A stretch of 25,714 bases of DNA, taken from positions 1 to 25,714 of the forward strand of contig CAZLMW010000115.1 of NCBI GenBank assembly GCA_964560875.1. Reading direction: 5' to 3'. Shown here piece by piece: positions 1 through 7,200 of the stretch. The notes under the pieces are model-generated. The model ran no database searches, was not told where the DNA came from, and saw only the letters and a program-made list of their open reading frames with translations. Made by a program: the position numbers and the translations under genes. Within the stretch, counting starts at the first letter, position 1. Every line of letters starts with the position of its first letter. The stretch comes from CAZLMW01 sp964560875. GTDB lineage: Bacteria; Myxococcota_A; UBA9042.

Positions 1-45
1 CTCCGAAGCCAGGGGTCGCAGGTTCGAATCCTGCGTCGCGCGCCA
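1..45 (+). tRNA. tRNA-Arg(CCG), 3' part
   Basis: The window opens inside a tRNA gene. The T-arm is visible at 18-34 (stem GCAGG / CCTGC around loop TTCGAAT), followed by a 7-base acceptor strand (35-41), discriminator G (42) and an encoded CCA (43-45). Counting back through a 5-base variable loop and the 3' anticodon stem GCCAG (8-12) places the loop CTCCGAA at 1-7, so the anticodon is CCG, which reads the Arg codon CGG. The 5' half lies outside the window, so stem pairing cannot be checked and the anticodon call rests on spacing alone. The last part of this sequence is repeated at 46-58. Confidence 0.82.
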
Positions 46-58
46 TCGAATCCTGCGT
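46..58 (+). repeat. 13-bp direct repeat of tRNA 3' end (att-like)
   Basis: TCGAATCCTGCGT at 46-58 is an exact copy of positions 24-36 in the T-arm and acceptor of the adjacent tRNA-Arg. Repeats of a tRNA 3' end next to the tRNA are what integrases leave at attachment sites. Here the two copies are only 22 bp apart with nothing between them, so this may instead be a short tandem duplication or the remains of an excised element. Confidence 0.45.
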
Positions 59-127
59 TACGCAATTCTCGTTCCTCATGCCCAAATCGGCGAGGCGACT
101 GATTTGCACTGACCGCAGCCCCCCTGG

Positions 128-445
128 CTATCCAGCGCTACCAACCTTCTCGCGCATCACAAGCAGTGCGGCAGCCAACGCCGGCACATCCTCTCGCACT
201 GTCCGTAGAACCGTCTCGGCATCCACGCCGAAGTACGCGTGGATCAGCACATTCCTCATGCCGATGATCTCGCGCCATGGCAGTCCAGTCTCCCGATCGC
301 GAATTTCGGCCGGAAGCTGCCGAGCTGCTTCCCCGAGGATCTCCAGCGTTCGCACGGTGGCGTAGAGCGTCTTTGTATCCCGCTCGACTTCGTCCAAGCC
401 GAGGTCGCCGACGAACTCAACTGCCAGCCGGCAAGCGTCCAGCAT
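128..445 (-). CDS. hepT: HepT-like HEPN ribonuclease toxin, N-terminus frameshifted
   Basis: This is a HEPN-domain toxin of the HepT (DUF86) family, predicted to be an RNase that is silenced by its partner MntA. The family motif Rx4HxY is present as RNVLIHAY. From ATG 445 the product is 105 aa and starts at MLDACRLAVEFV, so it lacks the usual first helix. That missing piece (MPRDTLTYVDE) is encoded in another frame from GTG 480, which overlaps the mntA stop by 11 bases as expected for this operon. Removing one GA unit from the GAGAG run at 446-450 joins the two frames as TYVDEMLDAC. The gene therefore looks recently frameshifted, is a sequencing error, or is expressed in shortened form from 445. 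The domain call is firm; whether the protein is functional is uncertain. Confidence 0.8.
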   Translation of the reverse strand: MLDACRLAVEFVGDLGLDEVERDTKTLYATVRTLEILGEAARQLPAEIRDRETGLPWREIIGMRNVLIHAYFGVDAETVLRTVREDVPALAAALLVMREKVGSAG

Positions 446-469
446 CTCTCGTCCACGTATGTCAGCGTG

Positions 470-796
470 TCACGCGGCACAGTCGACCGCCTCCTGCAGC
501 ACGCGTGGAGCCAGCCGCGGATGCAGCGTCCTCGCCAGGACCAAGTCGACCGGGAGACCGAGACGATCGCTGATTTCGTTCTGGAGCCTGACGAAAGTGA
601 GTAGCGACGGCGTCCGGTGAAACGCGACCAGGAGATCTACGTCGCTGTCCGCGCGTTGTTCACCGCGGACCCACGACCCGAAGATGGCCAACCGGGAGAT
701 TCCGTATCGATCCCGGAGCTCGGCGCCTATTACTGAGACGGCGGACCTGAGTTCTTCCAAATCTGCCGGAGGCTGAATTGAGGCGTCGGTAGACAT
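470..796 (-). CDS. mntA: MntA-type minimal nucleotidyltransferase antitoxin
   Basis: A 108-aa minimal nucleotidyltransferase. The polymerase-beta-type signature GSx10DxD is complete (FGSWVRGEQRADSDVDLLV). In characterised MNT/HEPN pairs the MntA antitoxin AMPylates the tyrosine of the HepT Rx4HxY motif and so blocks RNase activity. Gene order (mntA then hepT, same strand, overlapping ends) is the canonical order. The ATG at 796 gives a normal family length with a short helical N-terminus. The pair sits directly beside a tRNA gene with a partial 3' repeat, a common setting for accessory modules. Confidence 0.9.
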   Translation of the reverse strand: MSTDASIQPPADLEELRSAVSVIGAELRDRYGISRLAIFGSWVRGEQRADSDVDLLVAFHRTPSLLTFVRLQNEISDRLGLPVDLVLARTLHPRLAPRVLQEAVDCAA

Positions 797-1034
797 GTCG
801 CAGGTCCGGGCCGTGTCGCGAGCAGGTAGCCTTGATGCCGCGCCGCTCGCCGACTCTCACCGGCCGATATTACCAGGCAGGCCGATAGCAATGGGAGCCG
901 TCGGCGTGCCGCCCTGATGACATGCAGCGTATCCATCGCCCATCGACGTGGTCTGACCACTGCCGGGGCCGCTGCACATCAAGGCCCCGACTCCGACGCC
1001 ACGGTTGCATTGACCACATTCCGCGCCTGGGTCG
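797..1034. other. Intergenic region between mntA and the next CDS
   Basis: No open frame here looks coding on either strand. It should hold the mntA promoter on the minus strand and that of the plus-strand gene starting at 1035. I see no convincing -35/-10 pair, hairpin or repeat. Confidence 0.4.
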
Positions 1035-1643
1035 ATGCTGGCGGCGATGTTCAACGTCCGCTCCAAGAACGTGCAGAAGCGCGCGGCCTCCGTGTCCTCG
1101 CGATCGGTGCAGCGCCGCGCCAGCCAGGGCTCGACGTATGCCGAGCAGGCTGCGGCCCTCAAACCCGGCGCGAATTCCTTCGCCAGCCAGCAGGCCAGCG
1201 CATCGCCGCGTTCGCAGACCGACGAAAAGGCCGACAAGAAGCGCCTCGCTCAGCTCGCGACCGCCGCCACCGAGGCTGCTGTCGAAGATGACGCGAAGAG
1301 CACAGCCGCTTCCGACGTTAAGTCGCCCTTGCTGCGACGTATTGGCGATCGAGTCGGCCTCGGCCTGGGGATCCTCGTAACCCGCGCCCTCAAGTACGTC
1401 CCGAGCTGGAACACGCCGATCGTCGACGACAAGGGTGAAGACGTGCACAGCATTCCGGGGGCTGAGCGCGAAGGCGATCACAAGCTCACGCGTCGGCACG
1501 CCGAATTCGTGGGGCCGAAGATCCTCTCCTACGTCGAGACGATGTCGCCCGGCCGGGTGCGCGACTTCCTGCTCGGATTTGGGGAAGGCGCCAAGCGGGC
1601 ACCGGGCGAAACCTACCGCCGCGAAGTCGACGAGAGCGAATAA
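1035..1643 (+). CDS. Hypothetical protein, 202 aa, basic N-terminus
   Basis: I do not recognise the family. The frame shows strong GC at third codon positions and no long low-complexity arginine/histidine runs, unlike the antisense frame, so it is probably real. The first 90 residues are Ser/Ala/Gln/Arg-rich and probably unstructured or helical (including a STYAEQAAALKPG segment), followed by a Lys/Glu/Ala helix. The last 110 residues are more globular, with a short hydrophobic run (RVGLGLGILVTRALKYVP) and a charged tail ending in REVDESE. There is no signal peptide. An in-frame stop at 1011 limits upstream extension; ATG 1035 or ATG 1047 are both possible and neither has a clear Shine-Dalgarno. 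The YAEQ-ALKPG segment recalls proteins from predatory-bacterial genomes, but that is only an impression. Confidence 0.6.
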   Translation: MLAAMFNVRSKNVQKRAASVSSRSVQRRASQGSTYAEQAAALKPGANSFASQQASASPRSQTDEKADKKRLAQLATAATEAAVEDDAKSTAASDVKSPLLRRIGDRVGLGLGILVTRALKYVPSWNTPIVDDKGEDVHSIPGAEREGDHKLTRRHAEFVGPKILSYVETMSPGRVRDFLLGFGEGAKRAPGETYRREVDESE

Positions 1644-1708
1644 CAACGCCAGCGCCTCCAACACTCAGCCTTCGCGCGCAGGCGTGAATTCGGCCCTTCC
1701 TGGAAGGC

Positions 1709-1727
1709 AAAATGCCCGCTACGGGCA
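1709..1727 (-). terminator. Intrinsic-terminator-like hairpin, minus strand
   Basis: Read on the minus strand, TGCCCG-TAG-CGGGCA (1727 to 1713) forms a perfect 6-bp GC-rich stem with a 3-base loop, followed by TTTT (1712 to 1709). No minus-strand gene lies just upstream of it in this orientation, so it may instead stop antisense transcription or act as an end structure for the plus-strand gene ending at 1643. A second short dyad, CCTTCC/GGAAGG, sits beside it at 1695-1707. Confidence 0.45.
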
Positions 1728-1795
1728 CCAGGACTGCGCAGGACGCGTCTTTGCTCGCTGAAGCTATATCAGTGGGTTAACCGGCGATCGCCGCT

Positions 1796-1809
1796 TAGAA
1801 CGCGTTCTA
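1796..1809. promoter_or_regulatory. 14-bp perfect palindrome, TetR-type operator candidate
   Basis: TAGAACGCGTTCTA is a perfect palindrome in the gene-free stretch 1644-1920. It fits the form TnnAACnnGTTnnA known for KstR-type TetR-family repressors of lipid/sterol genes. It lies about 110 bp before the start of the small membrane protein gene. No TetR gene is present in the window, so the regulator is unknown. The resemblance is seen directly; binding is inferred. Confidence 0.4.
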
Positions 1810-1906
1810 CGGCCTGTTTCGCAATTCGACCAAACGGTCCTCCAGCGCCCAACCGCTCACAACCCGGTTGTTGCCCGCGCGGGATCAAGCAGCGAACATG
1901 CCTCGC

Positions 1907-1912
1907 AGGAGG
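1907..1912 (+). promoter_or_regulatory. Strong Shine-Dalgarno fixing the start at 1921
   Basis: AGGAGG lies 8 bases before ATG 1921. The in-frame GTG at 1915 would be only 2 bases from it, too close for initiation, so ATG 1921 is chosen as the start. Confidence 0.75.
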
Positions 1913-1920
1913 CCGTGGGC

Positions 1921-2379
1921 ATGGCGGTACTGGCGACGACAGCGACCTGGGCGCTCAAGCTTCTCGGCCTCGCGTGGGCGATCGGCGGCGTCTACGTCAT
2001 CATCACGGTCCGCAATACCTATGGGCTCGAAGTGGCGCTCGATACGATCGAGTCGGCGCTGCCCGATGATGAAGATGAGGCCGTCGCGGACCCGGGCAGG
2101 CATCGTTGGATGGCTGTCGGTGGCGTGTTGACCACGATCACGGGAGTCGGCCTGGTCCTCTCCAACCCATGGGTGATGGCGCCGCTGACGCTGTTGCTGA
2201 TCCACCAACTGCTCTACGCGCGTCGCCAAGACAAGCGAGTCGACGCCGCCAACACCGATGAGGGCCGTCAGGTCGCGGCGATGAGCGCGTCGGCCGCCCG
2301 GGCTGCCCGGTTCTCTGTGATCGTGTGGGGCGTTGCCGCGTTGCTCTTTGGTAACCCGCTCGGACAGCCCTTCTGGTAG
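1921..2379 (+). CDS. Small integral membrane protein of unknown function
   Basis: A 152-aa protein starting at ATG 1921 behind a strong AGGAGG. I do not recognise a named family. Four hydrophobic segments are visible: about residues 6-30 (WALKLLGLAWAIGGVYVIITV), 63-82, 83-100 (NPWVMAPLTLLLIHQLLYA) and 130-148. Between the first two is an acidic loop (LPDDEDEAVADPG), and after the third a basic/polar loop (RRQDKRVDAANTDEGRQ). No catalytic motif stands out. A palindrome at 1796-1809 lies upstream. The gene is convergent with the patatin gene on its right, with about 70 bp between their stops. Membrane location is well supported; function is not. Confidence 0.75.
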   Translation: MAVLATTATWALKLLGLAWAIGGVYVIITVRNTYGLEVALDTIESALPDDEDEAVADPGRHRWMAVGGVLTTITGVGLVLSNPWVMAPLTLLLIHQLLYARRQDKRVDAANTDEGRQVAAMSASAARAARFSVIVWGVAALLFGNPLGQPFW

Positions 2380-2401
2380 GCCGCACCGCCCGGTACGCGA
2401 T

Positions 2402-2416
2402 TGAGCACAGTGCTCA
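2402..2416. other. 15-bp dyad between convergent genes
   Basis: TGAGCAC-A-GTGCTCA is a perfect 7-bp inverted repeat around one base, in the short gap between the convergent genes ending at 2379 and 2451. Its position suggests an end-of-transcript structure, but there is no T run on either side, so an intrinsic terminator is not supported. Confidence 0.3.
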
Positions 2417-2450
2417 TTGGATGCCGTTGTGACCCCAATGCCGGATCCGT

Positions 2451-4286
2451 TCAGATTCGGGGTGCTGAGCGCAGCTCTGGCCGTGGTCGTGGCGCGCCGT
2501 CGCGGAAGATCACCTCGTCCTCGTACCCATGGCAGATCCTTCCCAACGTGCTGCAGCGTTGGCGCCAGTCGGCGATGAGGCCTTGCAGCTCGCGCAGGCT
2601 CCAGCGGGCACCGGTCAGCTGTTGGTCGCTGTCAAAGCGGTAGCTGATTTGCTCGCGCGCGGGCAGGTCGTGTTGGCTGCGGATGAACGGTCCGGTCTCC
2701 TCCATGCCGTTGGCGAAGTGCGCCAGGTATTCCTCGAGCTGGGCCATCGTGGTGCGGTAACGAAGCCACCTGTGGTTGTCCCATCCCGTGCCGTTCTTGT
2801 TGGGCATGTCGCGGGTGAAGTGGCCGATCAGCGCGTCAGCGGCCGTCGCGCCCTTCGCTTCGAGGCGTGCAACGACCTCGGGCGGCATCGCGATGTTCAG
2901 GCCGCCTTCCCCGTCGGCCATGTCCACGTGGTAGATGCGGTCGCGGTAACCGGGCAGCCCCGAACGGCTCTGGTCGGTCCATTGACGCAGCGTGTGAAAC
3001 ATCGAGCGCAGCACCCAGTCGCCGGTTGGCAGGCCCTTGTCAGTGGTGGTGACCGACCGGTACCAAACGGCGGTCGAGCCCTCGGTGTTGTCGCCGGCCA
3101 TCGGTTTGCCCGTCGCGCTTCCATCGACCGGGTAGCGGAGGTTGATGCCGAATGTCGGGCGCGCCGGGATCGGCGCGTCAAAGAGATGAATCGGGAAGTT
3201 GAGGCAGATTCCGCCATCGGAAAACCAGCAACGCTCGGCGACCAGTCCTGTCGCGCGCGTGGATCGTCGGCTTGGCCCGGAGGCGGCGTCGGCAGACCCG
3301 TTTTCGCGGAAGTCCACCGCCCAAAGTGGGACCGTACTGAGTAGGACCGGAAAGCTAAGGCTCATGCGGACCAGCAACAGCACTGGCAAGTCGTCGCTGT
3401 CGGGCAGCGGCAACAGGCCAGACGGGGCCACCGGGACACGGGTGCGCGGACTCTGCACGAGGATGCGCTTGGACGCAGCGACCATGTGGTCCACCACCGA
3501 CCCCGGAAACAGCGTGCGCATGTCGTCGGGCAGGTAATAGAAGCGCTCACCGTCCGAGAAAGGCAGGCGGTACGGCCTGCCGTGGGACAGCGCTGTTGTC
3601 ATCGCCTTGAACTCGATGTCGTGGCGGGCCAGGTGTCCCAGCGTGAGAGTCTCGTCGTCGCCAAATCCCGCGATGGCGTTGATCTCACGGTGCAAGAAAC
3701 GCGTGAGGCAATCGGACCCGGCGTCGCCCTCGCAGCCGAGACCGCGCGTGATGCCCATCCAGTTGTCGCCCAGCGCTTCCCGCATCCGCACAAGGCACGC
3801 AAGCAGCGCGAGCCCGACAGTGATCGACACGCCGAGAATGCCCGCGGCGATGGCGCCGACGATGTTGGCGTTCAACACAGCGATCGCGGTCACGAAGAGC
3901 CCGGCGAGTGTGCCTTTCCATCCGCCGATGAGGAGCTGACCGAGCGCGCCGAGGATGCGCGCCATGCGGGTGTCGTCGGCGATGGCCTCCCGCACGATCC
4001 GCCACGCAAACGCGGTGCCGCTGTCGGGACGGGGCTCGAAAAGGCCCGTCAACGCATCGCCGCACAGCATCTTGGGCAACGATCCGAGCCGCGCGAAGCC
4101 CTCTTCACTGCCCGTTTCCTGGCGCCGAAATTCCGCCGCCGCCGCCGCCGCCGCTCCGATCGCGCCGGCCGATGAACCACCTATGCTGCGAAACCGGTAG
4201 GTCTGGGCGAGCCGCCGGATCGCAGACGGGTAGACCAAACCGCTGGCGATGCCGCCTTTCATCACGAGATCGCATTCAGGTCGCAT
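2451..4286 (-). CDS. Patatin-like phospholipase with internal membrane segments
   Basis: A serine acyl-hydrolase of the patatin family, expected to cleave acyl groups from membrane lipids. Counted from an in-frame GTG at 4298, the glycine-rich oxyanion motif is KGGIASG (14-20), the nucleophile elbow is GSSAG (41-45, Ser43) and the dyad aspartate lies in DGG (361-363). A hydrophobic stretch at about 125-170 could form two membrane helices between the catalytic halves, which is unusual for a soluble patatin. ATG 4286 (residue 5 of that numbering) is preferred as start because GGAG lies 6 bases before it. The gene follows the spermidine-synthase-like gene with under 20 bp between them, so the two are probably cotranscribed. 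The family call is firm; substrate and any link to the polyene locus are unknown. Confidence 0.88.
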   Translation of the reverse strand: MRPECDLVMKGGIASGLVYPSAIRRLAQTYRFRSIGGSSAGAIGAAAAAAAEFRRQETGSEEGFARLGSLPKMLCGDALTGLFEPRPDSGTAFAWRIVREAIADDTRMARILGALGQLLIGGWKGTLAGLFVTAIAVLNANIVGAIAAGILGVSITVGLALLACLVRMREALGDNWMGITRGLGCEGDAGSDCLTRFLHREINAIAGFGDDETLTLGHLARHDIEFKAMTTALSHGRPYRLPFSDGERFYYLPDDMRTLFPGSVVDHMVAASKRILVQSPRTRVPVAPSGLLPLPDSDDLPVLLLVRMSLSFPVLLSTVPLWAVDFRENGSADAASGPSRRSTRATGLVAERCWFSDGGICLNFPIHLFDAPIPARPTFGINLRYPVDGSATGKPMAGDNTEGSTAVWYRSVTTTDKGLPTGDWVLRSMFHTLRQWTDQSRSGLPGYRDRIYHVDMADGEGGLNIAMPPEVVARLEAKGATAADALIGHFTRDMPNKNGTGWDNHRWLRYRTTMAQLEEYLAHFANGMEETGPFIRSQHDLPAREQISYRFDSDQQLTGARWSLRELQGLIADWRQRCSTLGRICHGYEDEVIFRDGAPRPRPELRSAPRI

Positions 4287-4304
4287 CCATCGCTCCACTC
4301 GTCG

Positions 4305-5873
4305 TCATGGGATAGCGTCCCAGGGTCGGTACCATTCGGTGACCATGTTGTCGTCGGTGATGACCGCCTGGTGCTTGGTGTACGCCAGGATCGACGCGCA
4401 CCTTTCGAACCAGCGCCCGTCCGTCACGCCAAGCGCCTCATCGCGTAGCTCGATCATCTCGTCGATGCGGGCGCGGTGCCACTTGTTGGTCGGGTCGAAG
4501 ACGCGTTTGCCGTCGATGGTGTAGGCCTGCAGCACGCGTTTGCACCGGGCCTTGTCGCGAACCAGCGGCGCGTCGCTGACCATCATGAAGTTGATAACGC
4601 GCGCGCCGTGAGCGAACGAAACGCAGCCGGTCTTCATCGCGTTGAGGCTGTTGGTGGTGTTGTAGAAGACCAGCCCGCCGGGCTCGAGATGGCCCTTGAG
4701 CAAACCGAACAGCTCGGTGGACATGAGGTTGGTCGACGCGCCCCGCCAGTGAAACGAGTTGTTCATCACGACCGCGTCAAAACGCTCGCCGGGGTTGGCG
4801 TGGAGCCATCGGCGGAAGTCGTCGATGACGATGCGCACGCGCTTGTTGGTCAGCAGCGACCGGACTTTCCGATTCCCTTGCACCAGCGCGAGGTAGCCGG
4901 GGTTGATCTCGACCACGACGAGCTCGTGGACATCGGGATGATGCGCGATGACCTGTGCCCATGACCCCGACGCCAGGCCCATCATCAAGACGCGGCGCGG
5001 CTTCGCATGAAACCCGGCCAGCGCATATGGCCGAATCACGAGGTTGACGTCGTGTACCGGGTTGACGTTGAACGCGCCGTCATAGATGCCGCCGCCGTAG
5101 ACCTTGTTGTCGGTGTCGACTGTGATGACGCCGTGACGGTTTTCGACGACGTGCGTGAACCCGGGGGCCCGCGCGGCGCCGTTTTTGAGCTGCAGCTTCT
5201 TCCAGGTGTCGGCGAAAGCGGCGTCGGCGGCCGCGAAGCTGAGTCCTGCCACGGCGATACACATCGTTACACCGGCCAACATGGCCGCACCGCGACCCGA
5301 CGCGACGAACAGCGACGCGGCGACCCCGGCGCCGGCCAGGGTGAGCGCGAGAGCGACGGTGGCGAGCGGCCACAGATCCAGCAAGACGAAACCGGTGACG
5401 AGCGACCCGGCTGTCGAGCCGACGATATTGGCGACGTAGAGGTAGCTCACGTGCTGGCCGGCGCGTTCGTCAGCGGCGACGCCAAAATGAGCGACGAGAG
5501 GCAAAATGCCGCCCAGAATTCCGGCGACGACGGCAACAAGAGGCAAAGCCGTGGTCCACTTCCCGGTGGCACAGACGTGGGCGACGGCCGGGATCACCGC
5601 GAAACCGAGCACACTGGCGGCGGCGAGCAGGGTGGCGGGAATGACCAGGCCGGCGCGGTCACCGGCAGCGGATTCGGATGAACACAGGCGCGTGACAGCG
5701 AGCGAACCGAACGCGACGCCGGCGAGAAAAACGGCAAGCACGACGCCGAAAGTTGGCGCCGCCCCGGCGGTGATGAAGCCGAAGACGCGAAACCAGATGA
5801 TCTCGTAGCTGAGCGCGATGAAGCCCGACGCGCCGGCCGCAAACATTGACAAGGAAACAGTGGCGCGCTTCAC
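4305..5873 (-). CDS. Membrane-anchored spermidine/spermine-synthase-like protein
   Basis: A 522-aa fusion of a polytopic membrane region (residues 1 to about 220, roughly seven hydrophobic helices, opening with GFIALSYEIIWFRVFG) and a C-terminal Rossmann aminopropyltransferase/methyltransferase-like domain. In that domain MMGLASGSW (297-305) matches the nucleotide-binding loop, VVEINPGY (320-327) carries the acidic ribose-binding residue and DDFRRWL (351-357) the next conserved acidic strand; TDDNMVTEWYRP near the C-terminus is typical of this spermidine-synthase-like group. Proteins of this design are common but mostly uncharacterised, and true polyamine synthesis should not be assumed. Start is GTG 5873, preceded by GAGGA. 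It is divergent from the ketosynthase operon and leads a two-gene unit with the patatin. Confidence 0.87.
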   Translation of the reverse strand: MKRATVSLSMFAAGASGFIALSYEIIWFRVFGFITAGAAPTFGVVLAVFLAGVAFGSLAVTRLCSSESAAGDRAGLVIPATLLAAASVLGFAVIPAVAHVCATGKWTTALPLVAVVAGILGGILPLVAHFGVAADERAGQHVSYLYVANIVGSTAGSLVTGFVLLDLWPLATVALALTLAGAGVAASLFVASGRGAAMLAGVTMCIAVAGLSFAAADAAFADTWKKLQLKNGAARAPGFTHVVENRHGVITVDTDNKVYGGGIYDGAFNVNPVHDVNLVIRPYALAGFHAKPRRVLMMGLASGSWAQVIAHHPDVHELVVVEINPGYLALVQGNRKVRSLLTNKRVRIVIDDFRRWLHANPGERFDAVVMNNSFHWRGASTNLMSTELFGLLKGHLEPGGLVFYNTTNSLNAMKTGCVSFAHGARVINFMMVSDAPLVRDKARCKRVLQAYTIDGKRVFDPTNKWHRARIDEMIELRDEALGVTDGRWFERCASILAYTKHQAVITDDNMVTEWYRPWDAIP

Positions 5874-5931
5874 GGGTTCCTCGCTGGACGATCACGGCAA
5901 CCGGGCACCTCGATCGATCGCGGACGGATAC

Positions 5932-5944
5932 GACAGGTACTGTC
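5932..5944. promoter_or_regulatory. Dyad GACAG-GTA-CTGTC in divergent promoter region
   Basis: A perfect 5-bp inverted repeat around 3 bases in the gap between two divergent operons. On the minus strand it overlaps TTGACA (5946-5941), a consensus -35 hexamer for the spermidine-synthase-like gene, although no matching -10 is seen at 16-18 bp. Repressor binding here could affect both directions. Confidence 0.35.
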
Positions 5945-5975
5945 AATGACTGCCAATGGAGCGCAGTGTGCATCA

Positions 5976-5995
5976 AGCAAGCTACTTGCTACACT
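5976..5995 (+). promoter_or_regulatory. Operator-like dyad overlapping a -10-like box before the ketosynthase
   Basis: AGCAAG-CTA-CTTGCT (5976-5990) is a perfect 6-bp inverted repeat around 3 bases. It runs into TACACT (5990-5995), a 4-of-6 match to a -10 element, about 45 bp before ATG 6040. The upstream -35 is poor. The arrangement suits a repressor controlling the polyene plus-strand operon, but no regulator gene is in the window. Confidence 0.35.
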
Positions 5996-6039
5996 CCGCG
6001 CCTTTGCAAGCCCGCGATTGTGGCTCACTGTTGCGTTCG

Positions 6040-7200
6040 ATGCGACTTTCGATCTCCGCCTACCAGATGTGCAGTGGGCTCGGCTTCGGTCGTGCCGCGA
6101 CGCGCGATGCCTTGCGCGCTGGACATCACGGGCTGACAGACCCGGCGATCGAGCTGCCCTTCGCGACATTCACCGGCGCCGTTGCTGGTTCGTTCCCTTC
6201 TCTGCCCACTGCACTTTCCGAGCGCGATACCCGGCTGACTCGCCTGGCTGCGGCGCTGCTCGACTCCATCGATTCGCCCGTCGCGAACGCCGTCGCGCGG
6301 TTCGGTGCGGACCGGATCGGGCTCTTCGTCGGCACATCGACCGCCGGGATCGCGGCATCCGAACGCGCCTATGGCTACCGGCTCCAACACGACGCGTTGC
6401 CCGACGGCTACGACTTTGTGCGCCAACACGCCTATCACGGGTTACTCGACGTCCTGCGCGCGCTGACCGGCATCCAGGGGCCCGGCCACGTCATCAGCAC
6501 GGCGTGTTCGTCCAGCGGTAAGGTCTTCGCGTCCGCCGCGCGCATGATCGCGGCCGGTTTCATCGACGCGGCTGTGGTCGGCGGAATCGACACCATGTGC
6601 GCCACGACGCTGCACGGGTTTCACAGCCTCGGCGCGCTCGATGACAAGCTCACGGCGCCCTTTTCGGCCGACCGCAGCGGCATCAATATCGGCGAAGGCG
6701 GGGCGCTTTTCCTTGTCCAGCGCGGTGATGATGGGCCCGTCCATGTATTGGGTGTCGGCGAAAGCTCGGACGCACATCATATGAGCGCGCCCCATCCCGA
6801 GGGCCTCGGCGCTCATGCCGCCATGCGCGATGCCCTCCAGTCCGCTGGCGTCGACCCGTCGTCGGTCAGTCACGTCAACGCCCATGGCACCGGCACCAAG
6901 CTCAACGACGCCGCCGAATCGCTCGCCATCCAGCGCCTGCTCGGGGCACACACCCCCGTTGTATCGACCAAGTCGTACACCGGGCACCTTCTCGGCGCCG
7001 CCGGGGCGATCGAGGCTGCGATCGCCGCGTTGACGGTCGAAACAGGATTCGTCCCCGCGTCCTTGCGCGCCGATCCCCAGGCCGATGATTGCCCCGTTGC
7101 CGTAGCCCACACGCGGATCGATGCGCCGCAATCGTACGTGCTCAGTAACTCGTTCGCGTTTGGCGGCAACAACGTCAGCGTCCTGCTGGGGGCGCCATGA
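6040..7200 (+). CDS. Beta-ketoacyl-ACP synthase, ApeO-like
   Basis: A 386-aa thiolase-fold condensing enzyme that should perform chain elongation of the polyene with the CLF-like partner encoded next. The Cys-His-His triad is complete: C156 in STACSSSG, H282 in NAHGTGT and H316 in KSYTGHLLG. The C-terminal SNSFAFGGNN is typical of the family. ATG 6040 (MRLSISAYQ) is taken because homologous proteins start close to this motif; the open frame continues upstream to 5956, and TTG 6031 is also in frame. No Shine-Dalgarno is clear. The stop overlaps the next start (ATGA), so the pair is translationally coupled. Assignment as ApeO follows from this pairing and the order of neighbours. Confidence 0.92.
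   Translation: MRLSISAYQMCSGLGFGRAATRDALRAGHHGLTDPAIELPFATFTGAVAGSFPSLPTALSERDTRLTRLAAALLDSIDSPVANAVARFGADRIGLFVGTSTAGIAASERAYGYRLQHDALPDGYDFVRQHAYHGLLDVLRALTGIQGPGHVISTACSSSGKVFASAARMIAAGFIDAAVVGGIDTMCATTLHGFHSLGALDDKLTAPFSADRSGINIGEGGALFLVQRGDDGPVHVLGVGESSDAHHMSAPHPEGLGAHAAMRDALQSAGVDPSSVSHVNAHGTGTKLNDAAESLAIQRLLGAHTPVVSTKSYTGHLLGAAGAIEAAIAALTVETGFVPASLRADPQADDCPVAVAHTRIDAPQSYVLSNSFAFGGNNVSVLLGAP

Noticed and set aside
870..1664. Minus-strand open frame of 264 codons opposite the 202-aa hypothetical
   Set aside because: Composition is Arg/His/Gly-heavy with no fold-like pattern; the plus frame has better codon usage.
1783..1792. GGCGATCGCC palindrome, HIP1-like
   Set aside because: GCGATCGC-type sequences appear sporadically in high-GC DNA and also inside coding regions here; no clustering that suggests function.
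5941..5946. Consensus TTGACA on the minus strand as a full promoter
   Set aside because: No acceptable -10 hexamer at 16-18 bp; kept only as part of the dyad description.
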